DNA from: Phialocephala subalpina
Taxonomy: Eukaryota; Ascomycota; Leotiomycetes; Helotiales; Mollisiaceae
Direction of reading: 5' to 3'
NCBI GenBank assembly: GCA_900073065.1
Contig: FJOG01000012.1
Location: 31,700 to 95,699, forward strand
Length of the DNA stretch: 64,000 nt
In this document: piece after piece, positions 54,507 to 64,000 of the stretch
Position numbering within the stretch: the first letter of the stretch is position 1
Layout: each line of letters opens with the position of its first letter
Translations under genes and position numbers: made by a program
Notes under the pieces: model-generated
Seen by the model: only the letters and a program-made list of their open reading frames with translations
The model's database searches: none
What the model was told of the DNA's origin: nothing

Positions 54507-55718
54507 CAGTACGCAGCAACCATGCTTATCTCTTGTTTGGCAGCATTGCACGTGATTTGAAGACCTTTAGCCGATATCGGCAGTCAAACTCGAAACTACA
54601 AGTAACTATAGTACATCTCAAGTGAATCCCACCTTGTGGAGAGCTGGATGCTGTTTCAGGACGTGATTGGATGCAGTTTGTAAGAAACTCAGACACCAGT
54701 TCGCCAGTTCTGGATGATGTCAAAAGCTGTTTGTGGAGTGGGGACGATGCCTCTAATAGGCTCTAAAGAAGTAGTAAATTCGAGCCAACCCATGTGCAGA
54801 CCAAAAAGTGAAGGGTGTCAAAATTGGAGTCATCAGCTCTGAACCTAAATGGAACTAGTGCCATATTACATAATACACTTCAAATTTGGAGGCGTCATTG
54901 AGCTTAGAAATAATTTGAAATAATCACGTGACGAGTCGGACTTCCCGAAAGCATCTCCCCTTAGCAGGAACAACTTCATCCAATTACCCAACCAAAACAC
55001 AGGCAAATCTGGTCCTGGGGTCGTCTTTGCATAGCCCAGACTCAGAGGTATCGTCCAATACCAATTGATCGCGGTGGCGGCAATGGTACAGGTTGAGAGT
55101 TACGTTGCAACGTCAAAGCATCTTCGAGCTTGCCGCCAAACGTTGCAGACGACGATCGAGGCAACTTCATCAGGGCTCGGTCATGGCATCCTAACTCAAG
55201 CCAGCGGTTAAGAAGAGTAATATCTCCTCCAATTCGATCTGCCGAATGCTAACCAGAGTCGAGAAAGGCGTCACGGTTACGAAGAATACGGTCAACACAC
55301 TCCACCCATCGCTCACTCTACCACCTCTTCCACGAGCCGATCCTACATATGCCAAGCCCTCTCCGACTTCGCTCTCAAACCCGACGAACTCCTCTGGCTT
55401 CACAGAGACATAAAGAGAAGTTGTCATCGATTGAGAGACCTTTGATCGTCGAGCAGCTTGACACAAACCCAACGCAACGCCAAAGAGCAAGCGGACTGAG
55501 CCAGCACACAAATATTTCTACATATTACTCGCAGCGACGGATCTCAAGAGTAGCGGCTTAGGCTATATATACAACATGGTCGCAAGAGGCGGAGGACCTG
55601 AAAGAATTTGAGGAAGATTGGGCGAAAGGCTTGGGCGGGAAAAAGCCGAGGCCTAGATTTCTCCCAGTCTTATCTCTTTCCAATCCCAAACCCCCAGGCA
55701 TTGTTTAGCATCGCCGCA
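54507..55718. other. Intergenic DNA upstream of the methyltransferase
   Basis: At 54635-54750 is a sequence related to the minisatellite of 32170-32400. A minus-strand frame at 55191-55511 has no recognisable domain. The 150 bases before 55719 are the probable promoter/5' UTR of the methyltransferase gene. Confidence 0.45.
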
Positions 55719-57512
55719 ATGAGCTCTGATCAACAGGGCAGGGTCGACCCAGGTGAGTGTCTTGACAATAAGCTTATATGCGAGTTGGGGCTGTGAGCCT
55801 GTTGGCACGGCGCGGCTAATACAGCTAAAGAGGTCGCCAAAGTTGGATCTCTGTCCTCCCCCGGGCCAGCTTTACTTGGCACCGCAACGACAGCAAGCGA
55901 ATCGAATGACAATTCAGAGCGAACCTTGCAAGGTGAAGCACCTGTTGAATTGAAGGAGTCGCATCATGACACAGCCGATAATGCCAACCTTAGACCTGAC
56001 TCTTCTGCGGAGACAGTTTCGCTTGACCAAGCAGGGCTGCATGGGGAGGAAGGGTTGGCTACAGAAAGACAACAGCAAGAAATAGCTTCGATATCAGCCC
56101 CGAGCACAGTGGCTTTATCAGTGTGTTTTCTCAGTGCTTGCCAGTATGAGTCCCGTTAACAATGTGTAGGTAGACACAAGCACGGATGGAGACATTGATC
56201 GGGACAGTGATAACGATTCAGCGATCGGAGATACGAGTATATAGTAAGTGGAACCTTTCAAAATGGATTTCTGATATTCAAAGGCGAAGTACCATCTCGA
56301 CGTCAATAAGGTCCAGCGTTTACCAGTTCGCGGAGGAGCACGGAAGGACTTATCATCGATATCGCGAAGGAAGTAAGCATCGATCTTGACAATCCACTAG
56401 TATAGTCTGCTAACGGTTCTGGAAGAATATTACTTGCCAAACGACGAAGTCAGTGCATGAACCCGTTCTCCGCATTCTCGCTAAATAGCTGTTTGCAGAT
56501 AGAACAAGATAGACTAGGTACGAGTTCTCTTACTGATTACCATTTCTAAACTGAGAGAGAAGACTAATGCCAACTAGATCTCCAACATCACCTCTTCCGC
56601 TTAACCCTAGATGGAGCGTTATTTAGTGCTCCAATCGAAAATATTCCTGGAGGGCTGCACAATGTCCTTGACATCGCAACTGGCACCGGGATCTGGGCTG
56701 TGGAGTTCGGTACGTAGACACTACCTGACATATACATACTCTGCTAACATAATATCAGCTGATCAATTCCCATCAGCAAAGGTAATTGGCACGGACCTGA
56801 GTCCAATCCAACCAGAATTGTAAGCTTACCATTTCCCAAGCAAATGGATATCGTGCTTACTTGTTTCGAGTGTTCCTGCAAATTGCTTCTTCGAAGTCAA
56901 CGATGCAGAAGATCCTTGGATGTTCTCCCACAAGTTTGATTACATCCACGGCCGTGCCCTCGGAAGCTGCTTCAAGTCTCATCTCGAGGTCATCCAATCC
57001 GCGTTTTCTTTCCTGCGCCCAGGTGGCTATCTCGAACTCCAAGATTTCATTATCCCCGTCCATCGCTGCATCGACGACACAGTCCATGGCAGCCACTTTG
57101 AGCGCTGGAACAACCTCATGCTAGCTGCCACCGCAGCACTTGGTAAAGACTGGTCGAGAGCGAGTCTGTACAAAGAGTATCTGCAGCAGGTAGGATTCGT
57201 TGATGTCGTAGAAATGAGGTATAACTGGCCGGTAGGTAGGTGGGCGAGGGGCAAGAAAGAGAAAATGCTAGGGATGTGGTATAAGGAGAATTTTCTGAGT
57301 GGGTTGCAAGGCTTCACGCTTGCAGTGTTGACCAGAGGCCTGGGCATGAGTGTCACGGAGGTTGAGGCTCTACTCGCGGGCGTCAGGAATGACATCCATA
57401 GTAATATGTTTCATATGTATCTCCCCATGTATGTTCCCACTACTTTTAGCCAGACGTTTCAATGCTGACCAAGCCATGCAGTCGTGTGGTTTATGGCCGG
57501 AAGCCACTTTGA
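55719..57512 (+). CDS. LaeA-like class I methyltransferase
   Basis: Ten exons: 55719-55752, 55825-56120, 56170-56243, 56290-56372, 56426-56448, 56499-56517, 56578-56709, 56759-56819, 56871-57428 and 57482-57512. All introns are 46-72 bp with GT..AG borders, and phases agree throughout; total 436 residues. The N-terminal 130 residues are acidic and disordered (DGDIDRDSDNDSAIGD). The class I fold starts with HGRTYHRYREGKYYLPNDEI, then motif I LDIATGTGIWAVEFAD (about 207-222) and GTDLSPIQPEFVP (about 231). GRALGSCFKSHLEVIQSAF, FLRPGGYLELQDF and the usual ending VVYGRKPL follow. LaeA itself is a nuclear regulator of secondary metabolism; many fungi hold dozens of LaeA-like paralogues with unknown targets, and this is most likely one. 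The gene is undamaged although the AT-rich block begins within 1 kb. Confidence 0.85.
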
Positions 57513-58223
57513 AGGGGAGAACACAGGGGCAGGTCTACGATTTCTCAGCCAATGAGTTATCTTTCCTACATCGAAACGGCCTTTATGAGTCCAAGAGATT
57601 CATGTCAAGGGCACCAGAACACCCTCAGAACAAGGCTCGGGGACAGAGAGCTTAATGCAGGCCTTCACGAGGCTGAACTTCATTTGCATGTAGTTTAGTA
57701 ATGTATAATTAGAGGTGCAATGGTAGCTCCAGGAATGTAGCTTGCAAGTCCCATTTAAGGGAGAGGTCAGGGTAGATAAAATACAACAATAACGACTTTA
57801 CTGTACAGACATATCATTCCGGTCATCCAAAACGAAGCTGAACTTATTGCTGCACAGCGAAATCGATTTTGCCTCATTTGATTACCGCATTACCTTGGAG
57901 CGCTGGGTAAGTCTCACCACTCGGCTTGAAAACTACGTACAGACCGTCCGCGGGATTAGCCTTCGAGAGTAGCGGACGCCTCCTTCGAATGAGCGGTGTA
58001 AGGCGCCGCTGAGCTCTGGTTCAGGCGTCGATAGGATAGGCCACCCTTCTACCGTCGTCGTAGTAGTGATTGGGCTTCAAAAATGGGCAGCCTCCAGAAA
58101 TGGCTCCTCCAGGAAATGGCTATTTGGTGTAATATATCCAGTTAAAATTATTCAACTTTATATATGGCCTATTCAAGTCCAATCAAGTTCTCAAACTGCG
58201 AGGATTTAATCCCCAGGGCGAAC
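57513..58223. other. Spacer between the methyltransferase and the AT-rich block
   Basis: No gene. Composition declines towards AT at the right. 58080-58120 has a small inverted word (CCTCCAGAAATGGCTCCTCC, AGGAAATGG). Confidence 0.4.
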
Positions 58224-58484
58224 ATGTCTAAGCAATAGCAAAATAGAAAGACTAGAAAGAATACTCAAGAAAACTTTCGACGAAAGAAAATAAATCTCAT
58301 TAGCAAAGTAAACGATCTCTACCGCTTCTTTAAGGTAGATATTTTTTTGGTCATCCGAAAGAAAGGCAAATACTCTAAGTATAACTCGAGAGAAGAGCTA
58401 AATTGGCCGCTAACAAAAGAGGAGCTCATGAGTCTCTTTTTCCGCCATCTTAAGACTGCGACGAACAAACTCTTAAAGCCATAA
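58224..58484 (+). pseudogene. MADS/SRF-like protein remnant with TAG at codon 5
   Basis: From the ATG at 58224 the frame reads MSKQ, a TAG, then QNRKTRKNTQENFRRKKINL with ISKVNDLYRFFKVDIFLVIR and KKGKYSKYNS, up to a TAA at 58484. The pattern (basic start, RRKKxLxKKxxEL, then VxIxLVIRxxGKYxxY) resembles the short MADS-like proteins of ascomycetes. The TAG can come from CAG by one C-to-T change. Lysine richness and lost arginines fit mild RIP. No C-terminal domain follows. Which DNA sites an intact relative would bind is unknown. Confidence 0.5.
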
Positions 58485-61400
58485 GATTAAGACGCCAACA
58501 GACTTTGATATTACCAAAGGAGATAATAAAGCGATATAAAGGAATAATGGCCTTCGAAATTATATACTTAGTATAGGCCGCTAAAGTATTAACTTAGACG
58601 TTATATACTTAACTTTGAGAGGTTTTTTAAGGGGTTATGAAATATATTCGCGATAACTCTAAATTAATAAGCATAATAATATTAATATATTTATCTCATA
58701 TTATTTAGCCCTATTAATTCCCCGAGATCTAAAGAGCCTTGTACTAAGTTATGGCAAATAACTAAAGAAAATAAAGCGTAAAAAGGAATAATTATAAAAA
58801 TAATTTAGTCTCTTAATATTCTCACAACTTATGTGGTATAGCTTTATAGTTACCAAGGGCAAAATCGTGGGGCCTAATCGACTATTATACCCTTAGAATA
58901 TTTAGGACTAAGGAAACCTATAATTCATATAATCTATTAATAACGATATTAAAGACTCAATTTATACTAATATTTCGTATGGGTCACGAAGTGTAAAGTA
59001 CTCCTTATAAAGGCCGAGTACCCTTAGTATAAATAGTTAAAACTTTCGTCGGCAGCCCGAGGACAAAAATACTAAGCCCGGATATAGCGGCTAAGATTAT
59101 TAATACGGGAAAATATATACTCCCGTTTCCGGGGGCTTACCTCCTTATTAATCCACTTGCAAAAGGCATAATATAATATAAGGGTTATAAACCGCTTTTT
59201 GATTTCTATAGGAGCTATAAAGTCCGCATCCGAATCTTCGTCTACTAGTGTCTTAGTTTCCTAGTCGATATTAGACTCCACGTTAATCTCCCCTTAAGAA
59301 ATATCCTCCTCCTCTTCCTCCTCGTCGTCTACATTTATACTCGAATACACGCGATAACCCTTTAGACGCCCCCTTTTCTTCGGCGCCTTATATTAATAAA
59401 GAGTTTTTTGCTTTTTGTAAAGTCGTATAAATTTATTAACAAGCTCGATTCGCACTTTAAGAATTTAATCTTTAATTAAATTATTAAGTAATTTAAAGAG
59501 TAATTTGGTTATTTTATTTCGCTCCTCGAGTTTATACTTTAAAGTTAATAGGGTAATTATATTAATTAGACGAATATTACGTAATTATTAATTAACTTCG
59601 GTAATATAAATAGTCTTATAGAACTTTGCGATAATTTTCTCGAGTTAATTATTCTTTAAATGGCATTTCAAGGTATTAATATCGGTTTATATATTTTTGT
59701 ATTTCTCGAATTACTTCGTTTTCTTAGCCGCTTTAATAATAAAGTAACCGTAATCTTTAAACTCTTGGATATATTAAGCACACTTTTCGATAAGTTTAAA
59801 AAGCTCGAGGTATTAATTAATCTCAAACTTTTACACGTTTATTAAAGCTTTTGGGGCCCTCTCGTAACAAATTAACCTGCCAATCGATCGGATAAGATTA
59901 TCTCGTCGTGTGGAGTTAAAGTATATCGCCTGATAATCCCGATTAATAAACGATAATATATAATACCGTTTATAAATATCTCCCCGATAACTTATAATCT
60001 ACCGGTATTCTTCGAGAGTTAATATTTCTATAGTAGCATATATTAGCCAAGCTTAATAGTAACTCGCAGGAATTTATAAGGGGTAGGATAAGAAGTACTA
60101 AAAAGTACTAAGAATTTACTTTTTAATTTTTTCTTTAAAGCTCGCCGCAAGTCGTAGAATTCGAGTTTCTTCTTAAATTCACTCGTTCGATTAAAGCGGA
60201 TAAAATAATACTAGTGTTTTAAATAATTTAAAGCCTTAGTTTTAGATATACGGATCCTATTATTAATATACTCGACGTCCCGAAAAACAAGTCTTTATAC
60301 TTAGTCTTTATTTTATTAGAAATAAATGCGATTAATATCAAGTAAAATAATTAGATTATAAATATTATTTAAAGAAGTAAATTTATTCTTGAATATATTA
60401 TCGGCAAGTACTAAAGCCAATATAAAAGTAACTTTGTAATATGCGAAATCTTTTACTTCGTAAAATGAAAATACTTTTCTAAGTTTAATTAATTATTAAC
60501 AAAATAAAAATTAAATATAAAAAATAATCTTATTTACCTTTTTCTCTTTTTATTAGACCTTTTAATATGTTTTAAATTGAGCTTTATAATAATAATAGGT
60601 GGCTACCCTTTAATTCGAGGCAAGAATAATTGGAATTTAATATCTTTATATCAAAGTTTAATAAGAGTTTTAAATCGAGTAATAATATAATTAGTAAAAG
60701 TTAAAAAGAGTAATAATTAAACCTTTAATCGCTTATAAGCAAATACCTTTATATTACGCATTTAATAGGCATTTTAAAGTCGGTATAAATCCTCGATAAA
60801 AAGCTTTGACTTTTCTTTTTCCGAGTTATCAAAATCGAATATTAGCGTTAGAATTTACGAGATTTATTATCGCGAAGTAAATATAATAACTTAAGAAGAT
60901 AAAGATAAATAAAATATATTACGCATATTATATAAGATACTCTTTTTCATATATTCTTTTATTAATCGCGCGTATATTATACTAAGGATTTTCTAACGCG
61001 TAATAATAAAAAACTTTTTTTTAATTCGCGAGTATTTTATTTACTAAAAAATTTTTTTTTAAAGTAATTAAAGTTATATATTTTAAGGGCCTTATATAAA
61101 TCTTATATTATTCTAATAAAGGGCGAGTTTAAGTTTTCTTTTTTTAATTATTTAATAATAAAATCGCAAAATTTATCGAGATATAATTAGTAAATATTTA
61201 TATTAAAATAATTATTCTCGAGATAAGAAATTTACTTTTCTTATTTCTTTAACTCTATTTCTATTATAACTTTAGTTTTATTATAAGAATTAAATAACGT
61301 AATTTTTTCTTTTTTAAACTCTCGTATTATTCGCTTAATATTTATAACTTTAATATTAGTATTAAATTTAGAGTTAAACTCGTTATTAAATAGAAAATTA

Positions 61401-64000
61401 TAATTAGAATCTTTAATAGAATTAGAATTAGGATTAGAGTTACTATTATAAGTAGAATTGGATTTCTGTACTCGATTTTTCTTTTTTAACTTTACTCGTA
61501 ATTTATATACTCGAGGTTATTCCTCTCCGTTTAATAAAGTCGGGGGAGCTTTACCTCGGTTATAGCGAAGGATTTAACGCTAAGCAAAGCATTAGAAGAA
61601 ACGGGTTATATTATCGCCGAGTAAATAGCTTTCTGAGAAGAAATATAGGATTCGCTATATGAGAAGATAAAGGGCCTATATAAACGACTAAAGCCGATTA
61701 AAAGGATATCATTAATAATTATAATAATAAAGTTAGAAAAGGACTTTACTTGATATTTCAAGTAGTAGATTTCTATTTGAATATTTAGCGGCTTTAATCG
61801 TATTATAGAGTCTACGAATTTCCTGGATATAATTATTATAATATTATATTAGCTTAATAACGCGCAGACTAATCGAACTTATAAGCGCTAAAGAGTAATC
61901 GAGAGAATTAAATGAAAAGAGCGAAAAACGGATAATTAAAGGTAATAGTAAAAAAATGAGTAGTTTAATCGAATAAATAATAAAAGAATAATAAAGTGGA
62001 ATAGTAAATAAGTAAGTAGATCGAGGAAGTATTAAAAGTAAAGTAAAGAATAAAAACTTGAGAGTCAAGGGGTAAAGTGGCTAGAATATATATATCTTGT
62101 AATGCGAAAATAGAAAGTTAAATAAGTAATATAATTTATTTTTTACTTAGAAACTTTCCCTTGGAAAAGAGCCCGCGGTTTTTAGGGAAGTAATACGCTC
62201 CGCCATTTTTGGAGATAAGAATAAAGTTAAAAGAATAATAATTCTATTTAAAACGGCGATAAAAAAAACTCGTTAAATTTTTAGTGGCCTTAAGTTAAAC
62301 GTTTAAGCGAATAGAGAGGCAACGTAAAACAATAAGCAAATATTTACCGAAAACGGCAATTAAATCACCAATATTTAGAAAATAATAATTATAATAATAT
62401 TTTTATTAATTTTGCGAAAAAAAATATTAATATTTTTAAATTTTTAAAGGATATTAAAATAAAAAATATTTTATTATCGAATTTAAATACTTATAATAAT
62501 AATAATAAATATAAAGATATTATAATTTAATATTAAAAGAATAAACATTTTAAGGATTAATAGAAATAAGTTATTTTTATTATTAATATATATTCCAAAT
62601 TAATTCTTTTATATAAAATTACGAATAATATAAATACTAAGAAATATATATATTTTAATATTAAAATTTGGATTTAAATTTATTAATTCTTTAGTAATAA
62701 TCCTTTAAAAATTAAATTAAAATATTATATATTTATTCTTGGCTTTAAATACGCTTTTTTATTAGTTTAAATATATAATATTTAAATAGTTTTATATTTT
62801 TTATAAGTTTTAAATATATATTTTCTTTGTTTATATTATAAGTATTAATAAAATAATTATATTTGTTTATATTATATTTATTTAATATATTTTAAATTTA
62901 ATATAAGAAAATATTTATTAATATTCTAATTAATATATTTCTAATTTTAATTATTTTAACTTTTTTTTAGTTTTTAAATATTTGGAAATACGAGTAAAAA
63001 ATATATTTCCTAGAGAATAAAAATATTTATAATATATAATTAATATTAGTTTATTATACGGATTTTTTTATTATAAACTTGAATTAATCGAATTTATAAT
63101 AAGAATAAAAATAGAGATTTCGATGAAAAAAAGAATAATTAATTATTTTAAAACTTTAATTTTTATTCTAAGAATCGAAAATAATTAAATATTAATCTTT
63201 TTTATATTAGAATCTTTTATTAAGTAATTTTTAAATATAATTCAAAGAATTATTAAATAATTTTATTAGTTTACTAATTAAATAATACTTTTTAAAGGAA
63301 AAAATTCAAATAACGAAATATATATAAATAAATTAAAGTTTATCGAAATAATAATATTCTCTTTTTAAATTATATATATTTATATTATAATTAAAAATAA
63401 ATATTATCTCGAGATAAATATTACCTTAAAAAAGATATTAAAAGTATTTAAAGAAATTAAAAACAAATAAAAGTAAAAGAAAAAATCCTTATTAATTTTC
63501 GTATTTATAAGCGAAATATTATTAATTAATAAACTTTTTAATATCGCGGAATATATTAAAGTTATAATTAATAATTATTAAGTAAATAATAAAATATTAT
63601 TTAAGTTCAAAAATAATAAACTTAAAAAATTAAGCGATAAATAAAATAAGTATTATTAAAATAAATTAAATAATAATATTATTATTTAAAGGATATTAAA
63701 CGAATTTATATTTCTCGTTAAAAAACTAATAATAAAATAAATATTAAATAGCGATTTCTTTAATTATTTTCTAATTAAAATTCTTTTTATTATATTCGAA
63801 AACTTTAAATATTTATATTTTAATAATTAAAATTTGAAAGTTAATTAATTTAACGAGATTAATTTTCGTAAAAAAACTAAATAAAAAACTTAAATAAAAG
63901 AAAATTAATATAAGAAATATTTAAATAAATTATTCCCTTTTTAGAAAATAAAATTTAATAGTTTTTATTTTATATATTATTATATTAATTTCTTTGCTTT
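58485..64000. repeat. AT-rich RIP-degraded block
   Basis: About 5.5 kb of strongly AT-rich sequence, rising to nearly pure A/T after 62,100. Stops are frequent in all frames; the few frames of 60-75 codons are chance. A patch at 58,840-59,400 is less mutated, with acidic codon runs (TCCTCCTCCTCTTCCTCCTC on the minus sense), but no domain is recognisable. There is no telomeric repeat at the window end. Confidence 0.7.

Noticed and set aside
59660..59845. Short hydrophobic ORF in the AT-rich block, and a similar one at 61844-62068
   Set aside because: In AT-rich DNA Phe/Leu/Ile/Lys-rich frames of this length are expected by chance.
63900..64000. Possible telomere or chromosome end
   Set aside because: No TTAGGG-type repeats are present; the sequence is just AT-rich.

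Overview
The window looks like a filamentous ascomycete (Pezizomycotina) nuclear genome, probably a leotiomycete, although the species cannot be fixed from sequence alone. The evidence is: genes split by short (46-72 bp) GT..AG introns with CTRAC-like branch sites; HET, LaeA-like, SET, CorA-like and BTB families of fungal type; Tad-like LINE, Ty1/copia, Tc1/mariner and hAT-like elements; and AT-rich blocks whose differences are almost all C-to-T or G-to-A. That pattern, with CAA/CAG becoming TAA/TAG and TGG becoming TAG, is the signature of repeat-induced point mutation (RIP). I saw no tRNA, rRNA or CRISPR.

Layout. 1-2.3 kb is a RIP-degraded repeat. 2.4-5.8 kb holds a CorA-like transporter gene with a hAT-like MITE upstream. 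6-12 kb is a graveyard of LTR-type fragments, an orphan ORF, a Fot1-type MITE and a cupin fragment. At 12-14.6 kb a Tad-like LINE ORF1 abuts a truncated Ted1/Cdc1-type phosphoesterase gene. 14,731-20,724 is a complete but RIP-mutated Ty1/copia element with matching 230-bp LTRs and an ACTGA target duplication. 20.8-23.3 kb is a glycine-rich-domain-like (DUF1399) gene with a one-base frameshift. 23.9-24.9 kb is a winged-helix plus C2H2 pseudogene with three TAA codons. 25-31 kb is a RIP'd Tc1/mariner copy, a RIP'd HET-WD40 gene, and a 1.6-kb TIR element carrying an unrelated gene. 31-33 kb is minisatellite sequence. 33-46 kb is the gene-rich core: PRTase fragment, BTB protein, two-exon orphan, dynamin-like GTPase (two in-frame TAGs), F-box/ankyrin/zinc-finger protein, truncated PAQR receptor, coiled-coil ORF and SET-domain protein. 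47-57.5 kb holds an intact HET gene, an orphan ORF in a repeat, a truncated ferric reductase, several small inverted-repeat elements and an intact ten-exon LaeA-like methyltransferase. 58-64 kb is a MADS-like remnant followed by AT-rich RIP'd DNA.

How it works together. No biosynthetic operon or cluster is visible. The region reads as an accessory, repeat-rich island in which regulatory and self/non-self-type genes (HET, HET-WD40, dynamin-like, ankyrin/F-box, BTB, SET, LaeA-like) sit between mobile elements. Many genes are truncated at a repeat border or carry only CpA-to-TpA nonsense changes, suggesting they are duplicates lightly hit by RIP. The most unusual items are the TIR element with gene cargo, the lightly RIP'd but otherwise complete dynamin gene, the HET-WD40 fusion without a visible NACHT module, the exact 250-bp duplication inside an already mutated copia element, and an unclassified repeat family (three copies of one 3' end) that may embrace the SET gene.
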